A stretch of 64,000 nucleotides of DNA from Mucidula mucida (GCA_015501055.1 JADNYV010000009.1:186001-250000); one strand, 5' to 3'; counted from the stretch's first letter, positions 45,065-57,713 are shown. Translations and numbers: made by a program. The notes: a model not told the origin generated them from the letters alone.

Positions 45065-46461
45065 ATGTCAGCTCTGATCAATAAAGATGACGCTAATTGG
45101 GCCATAGGCTCTCTCATCCAGACTAATGTTGAGTCTGGGACCTACGGTGGGCCACCAACTCTTTCCGAAGCATGTCTTGTGCTGATTCAGAACGCGTATT
45201 ATAGGTGTTTACGCCATAACAGCTCTCATATCTCTCTTTCTACTCAGGTATGTCCATTGGTTCAACGGATGCTCAGTCACCGACGCACGGTGTTCAGCCG
45301 CAGCGGCCTGTGCAACTCTCGTGCTCGCTCTGTTCTCTTCATCGTCACGCTTGTCATGTTCGGCATATCGACTGCGCATGTCTGTCTCAACTCGGAGTAT
45401 TTTATTATCCAGTTTCCTACTTTGACGTCAGACTCCGAGGAATACAATCCACCATGGCTCGTTGCGAGAAGCGCTAGGATCGCTTTGGCCACCATGATTT
45501 TGCGGCGCACTGATGTTAGTTTGCATTACACTTCGCCTTGGCCCCGGGCCTCATCGCGAAAATACAGTATTTTCTCAGTGATGCTGTGGTAGTCTGGAGG
45601 ACGTGGTGCATTTGGTACGACAACGTCTTTGTTCGCGCATACCTTGCCTTGGTCTTGCTGGCGACCGGAGGTAACGTCATTTCAACGTTCACGGTCTAAT
45701 CGAGAACTCATTTTCCCTTCCGCAGCTACCTCGATCGCCACAGGAATACTGATGGGAACGTCGACTGGAGAGTAACCAATATGCTGGGCACGTTCTGCCT
45801 CCTCGTCACCAACTTCAGCACCACCATTCTCTGCGCCTACAAAGTTTGGTGAGTTTCTCAACATTCTTCTCAATGTCGCCGTCTCATGGAAACTCTAGGC
45901 ACTACAGGCGGTTCATAAAGGCTGCTTATGGCGGAAGGGCAAAGAGGACATTGATAGAAAATGTACTGCTCGTGCTTGTCGAGTCCGGCTCGATTTACTG
46001 TCTCTTCTGGGTAGGCCACTACCTTTCAGCCCTTGTTTTCATCAAGCTCATCTGTCCCAGCTTTTCTTAATGCTTGGAGATTACAGTGTATTCGGAGAAG
46101 TTCGTTTTGAACTCGAGTACTTTATGCCTCACTTTGCTGTGCGTAGCTACTTGGAATCCTCTTCAGATACTCGCTAAACAACCAGCAGGGACTATACGCC
46201 TCAGCGGTGATCATCATCATCTCTCTTTCGAAGACTTCTCCTCATACATTCTACTCTGTTGTCGACCATAACCTCTGGCAGCAGTTCTCAAAGCCCGATG
46301 GTCTCGAAGAGATGCAGTTTGCAGCACCCAATGCGAAGCCTGAATGTACAGTGGACGAGTTGGGAACGGCAACGGCTGTTGCTTCAAGTAGATATACGGT
46401 GACTCTTGAGTTGCATTCAGATCGGCAAAGCGATGCTGATACCACCGCACATAGGAATTGA
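45065..46461 (+). pseudogene. Multi-TM family gene with a one-base frameshift, copy 1
   Basis: The exon order can be followed through at least eight exons to the stop at 46461. Blocks are IQTNVESGTYGVYAITALIS, then SVLFIVTLVMFGISTAHV, ILRRTD, YFLSDAVVVWRTWCIWYDN, then NMLGTFCLLVTNFSTTILC, HYRRFIKAA, VESGSIYCLFW, LFLMLGDYSVFG and a C-terminal YASAVIIIISLSK. About seven TM helices are expected. In the fifth coding block, near 45755-45775, one base is missing relative to the copy at 59547: the frame ATSIATGILMG runs into TAA at 45773, while VTNMLG continues in another frame. All other junctions are in phase. One lesion could be a base-call error, but the homologue is also broken. Confidence 0.65.
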
Positions 46462-47155
46462 ATACAATTGGGTAGGACGGAAAACGGCTGTGTAGCCAAA
46501 ATCAGATTAAGTCCGCCTCAGGCGCTGAGGAAACAGCTCATGGCTTTTCACGAGTCTGTATCAACGATGACAGGTCGAGGATCCGGTCTCCAATGTGATG
46601 ACAAGTAGTCAACGTTAGAACGTAGCTGAGAGGTAGCACATCAGGCGTTACTCTTCGGAATACAGAGATAACTATCGGTCTCTCCTATCTTCTTGTCTCA
46701 GCCTTTATTCATGTCCTTTTGTGTTATCAGTGTGGTCTGCACTTGCCAGAAATGTTACGCTCCGGGGACTCCAGGACGAGCAGAGCACCACGAGCAAGGA
46801 GCGGGTGTTGCCTAAATGCAGGCGAATGACCGCCAAAGCAAACAGCGTCCCGAAAGAGACGGGCGGAAGTAAAGGAAACCTTTCAGAACCTAAAGAGTTA
46901 CAATGTTACAAGATCAAGTCTGCCTACGCCGGTTATACAGCTAAACTAGTAGGAGAGTCCTAACGAGGATACAGGAAACCTTTTGATCGAGTTCACCTAT
47001 ACGTATACAGAAGAACAAAGAGGAGGGTACGTCGACTTGTTGCCCTCGAGGAGAACAAGAATATACTGATCTATTGTCCGGTCTCGTGGCCTACTGTACT
47101 CCAAAACCTGGGGGACATCGATTAGCTTATTTACAAGCCCCGTAGCCGCTAGAGC
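46462..47155. other. Intergenic, convergent 3' flanks
   Basis: Between the stop of the decayed multi-TM gene and the stop of the carboxylesterase. No gene was recognised. Confidence 0.4.
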
Positions 47156-49380
47156 TTACGCGCATCTCTCCAGATAGGACGTAGAAGTGATAAACTCCTC
47201 AATGACAGGCTCTCCATCCTCCGTCCTATTGAAGAGCATCTCTGTCCTGCTTCCATTAAACGCGTAGGTGTCCCACTCAGGCGTTATGGTCGGCTCAAAT
47301 GTCTCGTTCGGATCCTGGCTCGAGACGAACGCGGTAAAAGACTCGGCGAATGCTTTGACAAAGTCTGTGTTTGGAAAGTCTGGCGCTTGAACGCTGTCTC
47401 TAGGATGAGAACGCAACCCCCTATATAAAAAGGAATGCACGAGACGTACGACGGGAAAAAGTAGTAGGCGTCGCTCCCATGTGTTGCCGGAGGTACAGCA
47501 TATTGCCCCTATACACGACCGTGAATTTCGAAAAAGTCAGGCAGAAATATCGTTGACGTACTTTGAAGGCATGACCGTGGAATGCCTCCAGGAGGTAGTA
47601 TGTAGGGCATACGAAGATGGCTGCAAGCGCTGAGTATGAAGATTGTTTCATCGAGTCAGGATCTTACTATCGTTCATGATGGCCGTGACTTGGTCGATTG
47701 GGCTACCAACATTCGAGTAAAGAAGTGAGGCCGCTTCGACGTTCTCCGGACTCAGCCTAGGGAAGAGCTCTGAAAGATAATCCGATACAACGACGGTGTC
47801 TGCTGTGCTCGCGTTTACAAATGGCCCCCCTTCATTCGTGTTCGTGACAGCCAGTAACGTTTTCTGTAATTTCTCAATTCAAAAGTGGTGCGTCAACTGA
47901 AGACAAGAACCAACCGCGTTAAGTTTACGTTGTCTCATAGCTTCGATTGGACGCTGCGTAATGAAGGTTCCGTCGACCACCGGTACGAAGACGAACGTGC
48001 CAACGAAACCGGCGATGTTGAGGGCCGAATTGATATCCTGCAGGCTTGTGGAGTCGACCTGTCGCAGACAATCCAAGCTGTCTTTGGAGGACGAGCAGCT
48101 GTGGAGGTCGAAATTGGAAACACGTTCATTATGATAACGACAATGAACGTACTTAGCACTGTCCGCGACGGCTTTGTAGAGTTGCTGTATTGGCATGTAG
48201 TCAATGTCGTTGGACACGAAACTGTGTGCTCACTTCAGGAATTACATCGTTGTAGGAGTATTGAGACGGTAGAAATGTCGAACTCGTGATCGCTCCTCTG
48301 AACAAGGGTGGAGAAGTTTTTCCGTCATTAGCGATCACCTGCTGAAGGACAGACCCCGCTCCTGCATGAACCATATGAGAGGCACTGTTGGACATGAAAC
48401 ATAAACCCACCTGCTGATGAACCCCAAATCGTAACACGCGTTGGATCTCCTCCAAATTTACTAATCTTGGGAAACGATGAATAATAGCAAAGCAATCTGA
48501 AAGCACCTCACTGACATGTGTATTGACCCATTGCAATGCGAAATGCTGGTCGACTGTGGAGATTAGCAAAGACGTACTTCCGCCGACCATACGATGCAAC
48601 GCACGTAAACCAGAATTGAGTGCTCCACCGTCCTTCACTGCCTGACCGGCAAGGAAGCCAAAAAGGCCAAGTCGATATTGTATGGTGACGGCGACGATGT
48701 TGTATCCGGACTCGCGAATAAGATCATCGCCGGGCTCAGCTCCACTTCCGAGAACATACCTAAGTAACTGACGTGATTAGCCAGTCTTGTGCGTATAGTG
48801 TGAGAGGCCCTACCCTCCACCGTGAATCCAAACAACGACCGGCAAGAGCTCCGTTACGTTTTCTGGGTTCAATAAACCTGGCGTAAAAACACTGAAGTCA
48901 TGTCTTGCATCGTGCTTTTTTTAATCAAGTACCAAGCCAGATTTACCTGAGAAAGAGACAGTCTTCCGAGTTGGCATCAGCAGCACGCCGATCAACGTTC
49001 TCGCCGAAGTCAGCTTTTCCTAGTTTGTCATCGACGCCTGTATAGGGGTTGGTGGCGTCCAGGCCCCAGCTGGCTTGAGGACACGCCGGTCCTAAGGCGG
49101 TTGCATTTTCAACGTCGGACACAGTCTCCGGAAGTTGTGGTTCTCGCCACCTCAAAGAACCTATAGAACGCGCATGAACACAGCGGGATGGGTTAGGATT
49201 TTAATACTCACCCACAGGTGGCGCTGCGTAGCGCATGCCACGGAAGAAGGAGATATTAGAAGCGAATGCACCCTGATATTTTGCATAGCCCAGGTCTACA
49301 ATCGGAGCGGTGGATTGCACAGGCGCAAATAGGGAGAACGCTAATAGCAGACCGTACGACATAAGAGCAGGTGGGTGCAT
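47156..49380 (-). CDS. Secreted type-B carboxylesterase/lipase
   Basis: Thirteen exons splice in frame to 546 aa: 49380-49212, 49160-48947, 48891-48814, 48759-48605, 48553-48516, 48465-48411, 48361-48234, 48184-48153, 48098-47915, 47863-47668, 47629-47562, 47508-47450 and 47420-47156. An N-terminal signal peptide (LLLAFSLFAPVQS) points to secretion. The oxyanion hole is HGGGYVLGSG. The nucleophile elbow is GSSAG, across the exon 6/7 junction. The acid is in NTNEGG, and the His of the triad in ATHGSDAYYFF. Family length and order are normal for alpha/beta-hydrolase carboxylesterases. GSSAG replaces the more common GESAG; activity should not depend on that Glu. Substrate is unknown. A promoter-plus-exon-1 copy lies inverted at 43745. 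Confidence 0.92.
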
Positions 49381-50528
49381 CGTCTACAAATTTGATGAGT
49401 ACCTGGGTATTTAAATACTTCAACGCGAACCCTTGATCCATTCCGCCTGATGGATCTCTTTGGCGCGGGGTTAGCGATCCGAAGAAAATAAGACGGAAGA
49501 GTTACCGTTTGCTTCGTGCTGGTCACAACTAGCAGTAACATCATAGTTGTTTCGAGTTCCAGTTCAAAGCTGCTTCTGATAAAACTAGCAGAGGCGTCAA
49601 CTAAAGGAGATCAAAGCCATGACGAGTGAGCACGTCGAATAGAACTGCGTATTTGTTGAACTGGGAAAACCGACTCACGAGGAAGAAGGAATGATTATGA
49701 AGGAGGAGGCGATTCAGGAACGCCGGCAACTTGAGATAGATAGATCCAGGATAGATCAGACCCCAAGTCATTCATTGGAGCCAGGTTGTTTCCCAGTCGG
49801 GGAGGGTGGCGCTTGCGAGCCCCTATAAGCTGGTTTCCTAGGGGATGAAGAAGATCGGGAGGACCCTTGCTGGAAGTCTAAGATGGTGGCTAGTTCGCGG
49901 CAACAGTATTTGTAACCGAATATGTCCGAACAAGCTTCCTCCGATCCATGTCGCTGAATGTTGGTGCGAGAACGACGCTAGAGGTGGCGTTGAGAGTATG
50001 CCTCCAGTTTTTTTCTTTTCTTCTTGGAAAAAGTCAAAAAATGGCGCGGCACGCGACAGCAGTGTGGTACAGCCGGTTGTTTGTAACCCTCAGAAATGGT
50101 CTCTGAGGATACTCTGGCACAGTTCAATGGACGAGCATGGCGGCGAGAAATTAAACGCGTCGACATCACGTGGCATGACTTACCTCGTGTCCTCGATCGG
50201 AGACTGGCTCGAACCCCGGTGCAGACGCGACAAATGAGGCGTGCAAATGCGTCGTCCGCAATGAAAGGCGTCTGCAGCCCGACTATACGGAACCTAGAAG
50301 GCTGTTGCACGGTGTCGGATGAATACACCACAAAAGGCTCAAACAATCCAGTAGCTGTATCCTAGTTTTGAACCAAACCACAATGTTCTATAAGAATGGT
50401 GCTGTAGATCATTTGGCGGTAGAAAACGAGTTGTCCAATGTCAGGCGTATAGTCCGGTCTACAAAGTTACAGAAGGACAAACACGGGCGGCGCAGTAGTA
50501 CCGTAGCCAGGTAACCTGACCTACTAGT
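49381..50528. other. Intergenic, esterase promoter side
   Basis: Bases 49381-49600 are the esterase promoter, with TATTTAAATA at about 49406-49415, and they match the truncated copy at 43745-43957. Bases 50134-50180 weakly resemble 61806-61853. No gene was recognised. Confidence 0.45.
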
Positions 50529-50915
50529 ATGGCACATTTCCAAGCGCTGGATGGCGTACATTCCTTCCTCGGCGCCCCATCCAAAGGATGGTTTAGACTT
50601 AGACCTTCCCTCGGTGGCGGCACTGATCTTCAAGCCGTTTCGCCTTCAAGTCAATGACACGAACATAACGATCTTCTACAACAGTCTGGTTGGAAGAATA
50701 GTGACATTGAGTTCTGCAGAGCACAAGTCGTTGACATAATCATTGATGAGCATCCCATCACCGAGTTCGAGATTGAGATTGATGATACCATGGTGCTTTG
50801 GACAGGTCGGTGTAGGGATGTCGGCTCATTAATCATTCTGGACCTCGAAGTTGAAATGAGCCTCAGCTTCAACCTGCGGATTCTCTCAAGGATATTGATT
50901 GTGTACCTCGAATAG
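50529..50915 (+). pseudogene. Open stretch with one in-frame stop, family unknown
   Basis: From the ATG at 50529 one frame reads 128 residues to TAG at 50913-50915, interrupted only by TGA at 50655-50657. The part before is GVHSFLGAPSKGWFRLRPSL-like. The part after is acidic and strand-forming (DIIIDEHPITEFEIEIDD, then SLIILDLEVEMSLSFNL). The codon pattern looks protein-like on both sides of the TGA. No intron removes the stop without breaking frame. It may be a gene relic or a chance opening; I do not recognise it. Confidence 0.3.
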
Positions 50916-51015
50916 TGTTCTCCCCAACCTATAAATATGATGGATATACAAGTAAATAGTAAAGTGCGGTTCCATTAAATTAGTACGAGTCGTAAATAGT
51001 ATTCTCCCTTGGTGT

Positions 51016-52056
51016 TTACGTGGTATCATTCGGCCAAACAATTTTGAGTTCCACCTATAACGGATGAGAGTCGCGTTTTGAAGAAGGTTTGATACGTACC
51101 TGGGATATCAAGCGGTCAACTTCTGTAGCCAACAAGCGCGCAAACGCATGGATCTGCATATACGCGATGGCCTTCCATCCATCTGAATTACAATCAGTGA
51201 GACTGTGTATGATGGTGTTGCCGAGGAGGGTTTCGTCCAAGATGGCGTCTGGGCAGGGGCGTCTTCTGAGCTGGGCGACGGCCTGCTCTACGAACGTTGT
51301 GGCCCAGCTGTGGACGTCGCCTTGCCCATGCCCGTCGCCCATGGCTATGCGGTAGGAGAGTCTACCCTTGCACCATTTACACCAGGCGGTTTGGCGAAAG
51401 AGGAGGTCATTGACCGAGGGATGACCGCGGAGCCAGAACATGGCCACACCCAACGAGTAATCTTTCCTCTCCGCAAGGTTCTGGGTGGAGCGCGCGCACT
51501 CGCGGTGGTACGCCATGAGATGCGCGAGATCCAGCGCTGAGATCATTGCGAGCTCCGGTATGGGCTCGAGCTGGTCTAGGGGGATTGCGAGCGTGTGTTT
51601 CGCAGCAGCCTTGCCGAGTGTCTTCCACCCAAAATGGACGGCGATGGCAAAGACGCGTAGAGGCTCTGCTTTTATGAGGGCGGACATCATGAGGCTACGC
51701 TGCATACGCGTGATGGCCATGTCCAGGCAGTATTTATTAAGCGTCTCTCCTACGGCTCTGATTTCCTTGATGTTCTCCAACACGGGGGCATCGAGGGGAT
51801 AACATAAGAGGAGTACAATGCGGAGGACGGCGCTAGACTCGGGGAGGTCGAGGACAGGGAGGTCGTTCCGGGTCTCGGTGGGCTGGGAGTCGGCGAGGAG
51901 GTGGCCAAAGAAGGAAGATTTAGAGCCGATGGAGAGAAGTGCCTTCAGAACGAAAAAGTCGACAGAATCAGCAGAACGAATGACAATGTCTGCCAATTCC
52001 GAGTGTTCCTCGTTGAACGGGTATTCGGCCGTGGAGGGTGCCTCTCCACCAAGCAT
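51016..52056 (-). CDS. BTB/POZ domain protein
   Basis: Two exons (52056-51100 and 51054-51016) give 331 aa. The last 12 residues come from the small second exon after a GTACGT...TTATAG intron. The N-terminal BTB fold is visible: HSELADIVIRSADSVDFFVLKALLSIGS, broken here as ADIVIRS and FFVLKALL, followed by LDLPESSAVLRIVLLLCYPL. BTB domains dimerise and in fungi often stand alone or serve as adaptors; no kelch or zinc-finger domain follows. The helical remainder (residues 110-320) is typical of agaricomycete BTB proteins. The start at 52056 leaves 222 bases to the divergent NUM1-like gene; longer starts would overlap its promoter. Confidence 0.82.
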
Positions 52057-52278
52057 ATCAGTGGGAAGCCCTGTCGGCGTCACCGGGGTGAAGCCTCTGT
52101 GATTGTCGCGTAGGAGCACGGAAATGAAAGGAAGGGATGGAGGTCGGTGTGTCGGGCCGAGGGATAATTGGAGGGAGGTCACATCGTGGGAAAAGGAGTT
52201 ACACGTGACAGCATCAACCACCAACGGGACGACGAGCAGACCTCGTGGATCGACGTCTACGGCGACGCGCAAGCCACG
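52057..52278. promoter_or_regulatory. Divergent promoter between BTB gene and NUM1-like gene
   Basis: These 222 bases lie between two ATGs reading away from each other, so both core promoters and leaders must be inside or overlap the coding starts. No TATA box is obvious. A TTACACGTGAC stretch (CACGTG E-box) lies at 52199-52209. Confidence 0.5.
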
Positions 52279-55200
52279 ATGGCCAGCGTCAATGGCCATT
52301 TTTCGACCGCCGGCGACATGAAAGCGCATCTACAGAGTCTGCTCGACAGCAAAGAACACCAGCTCCAACAGGCGGCCACCTTTGGGCAGCGGGTTCTCGC
52401 CCAACGCATGGAACTCGAAGAGCGCATCCGCCAGCTCCAGGAGGTCGAGGCAGACAAGGACGAGGACGACGATGTGGACCCAGAGGCGGCCGACAAGTAC
52501 AAGGAGCTCGCCGACACCGTGGTCTCCTGGGACAACGAGAATGCTGAACTGTCCAGTGTCTTTAGCAACTCAAGTGTGCGTTGTGCCACTCTTTAAAAAA
52601 TTCCATTCAACATCTAATCTACATCGTACCGCGCAGCGTCTAGTAAATGGCCTGGATTCCTCTGCACACAGTATCCCTATCGCAGACTCGCCTCGCGACG
52701 AACCAGAACGGTCGCGCACATCGACGAGTACATCCGCAGCTGCCCAGTCACGACGTGCCAAAAATGCTGCTCATCGTGCTGACGACGTCGGTATGTCTGC
52801 CGGTTCTCTTACGTGCTGGTCGCTTAATCGAGCCCCCTTCCAGAATTCGCTTTCGAAATCGGTAGCGGCCTGCTCAATGAAGTCCGTCGCCTTCAGAGCC
52901 TTCTCGGCGAGCGAGATAAGGCTATAGAGGATATGAAAGAAGAGAAGGACGACCTCGAGAATACCCTGGAGGGCATCAGAACCGCGTTGAAGCAGCAGGA
53001 GCAAAGTGCTGGTACGTAACATAACATTATGGAGACTGACTGCTAATCCATCCGCGTAGACAAGTACAAAGAGGAGAATTGGAATCTAGAAGTCTCTCTG
53101 CAGGAATTCCGCCAACAACTGTCCGATGCCCAATCGTCCGTTCAACGTCTTGAATTGGAGCAAAAGCGGCTCAACAAACTTCTTTCTGTCTCCAACGATA
53201 CGGCCGAGCAATACAAGAACGAAAATGCTCAGCTCCAGACCAATCTAGAGGAGCTGACGGCCAAGCACGAGACGGATGTTGCTCTCGCCAGAAAACACGC
53301 TGCTGGTCTGGCACGAGACAAGAGTGACCTGCAGCAGGCAATGGATAGACTAAAGACCGAGCAAGAGCGCGCCACCCGCAAGTTTGGACGTTTCGGAAGC
53401 CCCGCCACACCAACTGTCGACGACACTCCTGCAGAGGAGAGCTTCCTTACCCCTTCCCTATACGGAGATGATGTCTTTAGTAACGCTGCTTCCACTAACA
53501 GACGAAGGCCCGAAGGTTCTGCGCTCGGTGATATGTTGGATGGCGAAGATTTGTCTCCAGACCAGAGTCCTTTGTCAAGATCCCCCTTCCTTGCCGCTAA
53601 TCATCCTTCGAACGAAATTGAGGTCCTCAAGCAACGGTTGTCGCATGCTCACAGGCAGATTGCGACACTCAAAGGCGGTCTGATGCGTGAGCGATTGGGC
53701 AGAGGCAAGAATGAGGTGGTGGTGGAGGACGAGGACGAAGATGACTTTGTGGATGTCGAGGATGAAAACGAGAACGTGAAGCCCAAGGCTCAATCTCTTC
53801 GCTCAAGAGTCGTCAGAGGTCGTGGACGAGGTGGTCGTGGTCGTGGCGGCATGAGCCTCGCTGATCGCATGGCCGCCGCCGCCAACAGTCCATCTTCGTT
53901 CGACGCATCTCCCAGCCGTACAGGTTCAGGGCGACCAATTCAGTTCCAGGGCGCAGATGACGACGATATGGAAGACGTCCTTGTCGAGGAGGATGACGAC
54001 GACGACATCTTCAAGGACGATACCGATGCTACAGTCGAGCCTCCTTCGAACAGAACCAGTGTTGATGGAATGGATCCCGCCTTTGCCAATGTACTTCGCC
54101 GAACACCGTCCACGACTTCGATACCTCCCAATACCAGCCCGTTACATCAGTCACTCCTTCGTCGGTCGACTCGTGGTGGTACAGTTGGGCGGCGCCCCAG
54201 AGGCGGCATGGCTTTCCAAGATGGACGACCGCCTTCACTTGTTGGTCAGCCCGAAGATTTGGCAGCCGCCTTGGGTGGTGCTTCGCCTCTACGTGGTAGA
54301 CCTGTAGACATGGAGCCCGAGCCTGAGGTTGAGACTGCCGAGTTCGCATGCCAAACCGAGTCGTTGGAAGAAGAAAAGACGATTTTGCCCGAGAAGCAGT
54401 TGGTTGAAACGGCGATCCAGTCGGACCCGGAGTTTGTGCCTTCAACTTCTGACATGTCAATGCAGACGGATGTTGAGACACCAGTTCCAGGCCCCGTTTT
54501 GAGCGACATGGCAACCAATACGGAGCCTGCAGTTGTCGCGCCTGTGCCCGTTATGGTGCAATCCGAAGTGCAGACGCCTCGCGTGACCACTCAGGACGTC
54601 GACACTCAAACTCCGATCCAAGTCGCGGAGGTTCCTCTCGGAAGAAAGTCTAGCCTGACGCAACAGGACATCTCCCTTTGGTCGCTGGCTAGCACAAGTA
54701 CCCCGCGACAGAGACTTGCTTCCAATGCCACCATCACTCGCTCGGGCGGAACGGCGCGAACGTTCCTGAGTCCTCCCAATGAGGTAGAATCTGACGCAGA
54801 GACGGAAACTGGCGTAGAGACCGAGACTGACCCAGACGACTATCAGGATGCTCGCCAAAGTATCATGTTTGGATCGACGCCTTCTCAGTCCAGGGACGAC
54901 TTCCATGATGCGCGCCAAAGTATGGCGTTGTCCTCGTCTCTATCCGCTTCGCGTGAAGACTTCCATTCCGTGATGACAATGACCGACAATGAGTACGACA
55001 TTGACGATGATGATGACGACGATGCAGAAAGCATCAAGGCGTCGCACTTTGGTTCTGTTGCACCCTCTCCGGATGTGCCACACTTTACCCCCGCCGTCTC
55101 TTATGATACCAAATCGATCGAGGTCAATATACTCGACGAACCTCCCGCCCCCTTACCTCCTCCGAAACCGGAAGTGAGGGAGATATCCATTCAGACAGAT

Positions 55201-57185
55201 GCTTGGACACCACCTGCGCCTCCCGTCCCAGCTCCTATAGCAGAGCCACCTGCAAGTCCCGCTCTCTACCGTGTCGGAACCACGTCGCAACTGTTTCAAT
55301 TTATCCCCCCTCCGCCTCCCTCATCTTCAACGCCTACAAAGGAGCAAGTCTCTGGTGTTCCAGTCCCTCCAGTTGTTCCCACTCCTTCGGCCAATATTTT
55401 CCGAGAGACGAGCAATGGATTTGGAAGTCTTCGTCAGCACAGGTCCTCAACGGACTCTCGTCGCTCTATAGAGTCCACAATGTCGTCGATATATGATGAT
55501 GGACCGACACCGACTAATATCAAGCCTGTGGCTGTAGACAAAACGCGACCACCGATGATGGTGCTACCGCCACCACCTCGTGCTCCGCCCCCGCCAGGCA
55601 GTATGCTGCCGCCATCGTTCATACCGGAACGGAGAAAACAAGCTACATCGTCAAGTTCATACGATGTACCTCCCCCTCGTCCCTCTTCACCGCCACCGCC
55701 AGACCTCATACAACGCGCGACCACTCCCACCTTTGGCTCCGTATTGTCTGTGCCCCGAGGTACTGGCCCTAGGCAACATGGGTCGAGTATGCCGCCTACC
55801 CAACAAGGACTGCGACAGCCACCGTCAACGAGCAGCTTTAGATCGGCTGCGAACGCGGCGTCGTATGCCCAGCAATCAATGGGCGGCATGTCTTCGTTCG
55901 TCCGAGAAATGTCGAGTACTTCGTTGGCGTCTGACCGGTCACCGCGGTCGTCCATGTCGTCTGAGCAGCATCCGTTCCTCAGTCGACCCCCGCCAGCAGC
56001 GCCTACTACCCCTGCGAATACGAGCCAGGCGCCGCCGATGAATCCGACGGACCCGACGATCATCCATGCGATCACGCAGACGATGATTGGAGAGTTTTTG
56101 TACAAGTATACACGCAAGGCGATTGGAAAGGGGTACGGGGAGAAGCGGCACAAGCGGTTCTTCTGGGTGCATCCGTATACGAAGACGCTGTACTGGAGCT
56201 CTGCGGATCCTGGGAGCACCAATGTGACGGAGTCTAGTGCGAAGAGTGGTATGTGTCTTTGATTATCGCTTTGCTTTTGCTTGGGCTGACGGTTTGGCTA
56301 GCGTTCATTGATGGTGTGCGCTCAGTGCTGGATCCGAATCCCATGCCGCCAGGCCTGTACCAGTACAGTGTGGTCGTGTCTACACCCCAGAGGGAAATGA
56401 AGATTACGGCGCCGACCAAGGAAAGGCATGATATCTGGTTGAATGTACGTGTGACTGTTTGTGATTGTGGCATTTCCTGACATTTATAAATTCTCTAGGC
56501 GCTGAAATATCTTCTCTCGCGACCGAGTGCAGCAGCCATTCAATCTCCCGGCAATGGCCCAGCCGTTCCTGATAGTCCCATGTCTGGAAACGAGTTCTCG
56601 GATGATGGACACGGCTTGCGGAACGGTCCGTTGAATACTAGCCCACAAAGTCAGCGCAGTGGGAGGAGCACGACGGCGTGGAATACGACTCCGCGAGGCA
56701 AACGTAGTCGCTCGCAGCTCTCTGTCGGAGGCTCCATTGGGAAACGTTCCGGAACGCCTGCTGCAGAGTATCTGCGATGGAACGGGATGGACAGTCCATA
56801 TAGCCCAACCAAGTCGTTTGTTGACGTGCCGCAAGGCGAGGACGATGATCTGGATTTCGAGCTGCATGGGATGTCAGACGAGGACGAGGGATTCGAGGGA
56901 CTGGAGAATGTAAGGGCGTGTTGCGATGGGCGGCATACTGTGGGACATTCGGGCGGGCGGCATCATCACCATCATCATCACCAGCATAGTGGGAGCGATG
57001 GGCATTTGGATGTGCAGCAGGTGCCGGAGCATGCGCGACCAGTGTCCCCGTCTGCGTGGTCGTTTAGGTCAAGGAGCGGGAGTGTGACGTCGCATGAGGG
57101 CGGGACGGGTATCTTTTCGTGGAATGATGGGAAGTTGAGGTTCGGGTCTCGGCGGTCTGCGAAGGCGCCTACGTTTGGTCAATAG
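52279..57185 (+). CDS. NUM1: Num1/ApsA/Mcp5-type cortical anchor protein with PH domain
   Basis: Six exons (52279-52573, 52644-52790, 52844-53011, 53060-56248, 56302-56444, 56499-57185) encode 1542 aa. Residues 1-350 are coiled coil (LQSLLDSKEHQLQQA, QRVLAQRMELEERI). A long disordered middle follows, with RGRGRGGRGRGG, acidic runs and a polyproline block (PPPPRAPPPPGS). The C-terminal PH domain (about 1230-1335: IGEFLYKYTRK, RFFWVHPYTKTLYW, ERHDIWLNALKYL) spans exons 4-6 and matches the Num1/Mcp5 type, which binds PI(4,5)P2 at the cell cortex. Family members anchor dynein and mitochondria and position nuclei. The middle carries at least six QT-type motifs (CQTE, MQTD, VQTP, TQTP, IQTD). The tail has a run of seven His. 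The acceptor of exon 2 (CTAG|TAAATG) is the only one keeping frame. Confidence 0.93.
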
Positions 57186-57713
57186 ATCTTTTGACACTGC
57201 GGGACGATGTGGTTTTTTTTTGCTTGACGGTTGACTTTTTTTTCTTCTTTCATTTTTGTTGCTTGTTGCACCACTACTACTACGCGTACTATGCTCCTTT
57301 TCTAATGATCTTTTTTTTTTACTACTATGACTACGCCGTTCCCTATTCTTTTTTTTCTTGTCGATTTATTTTGGTGTGTGATTATATCCTGAATAACTAT
57401 AACGCTCCTTCAAACTCCTTGGACGTGTGTAGTTTCCGACGAGCCGGCTTTTTTGAGGAAGTGATAGTGATGACGCGAACTCGCGTTTGGTCAAGTGATC
57501 GCGAGTGGTGGCGTTTCTTTGTCGAACCACCACCATGCATTCGGTTTGTCAGGCCATGCTCAAAGCTTTCTTTTCGAACGGCACCGACTCCTCAGCCTGG
57601 AATCTGGATGCTACTGTAGGCGTAAGTAAATACAGGGCTGAGCGCGGGGGTCCAGATGTTGGTCTAGAGTCTAGAGCCCGAGACGCGAACCCATCTCGAC
57701 TCCCGAGGGCCGA
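57186..57713. other. 3' flank of NUM1-like gene and upstream of ERG25
   Basis: A T-rich region at 57210-57380 is the likely 3' UTR of the NUM1-like gene. Short open stretches within 57460-57700 are not supported as a gene. Confidence 0.45.

Noticed and set aside
54029..56222. Several long minus-strand open frames
   Set aside because: They lie opposite the large fourth exon of the NUM1-like gene and reflect its codon composition; none has its own domain.
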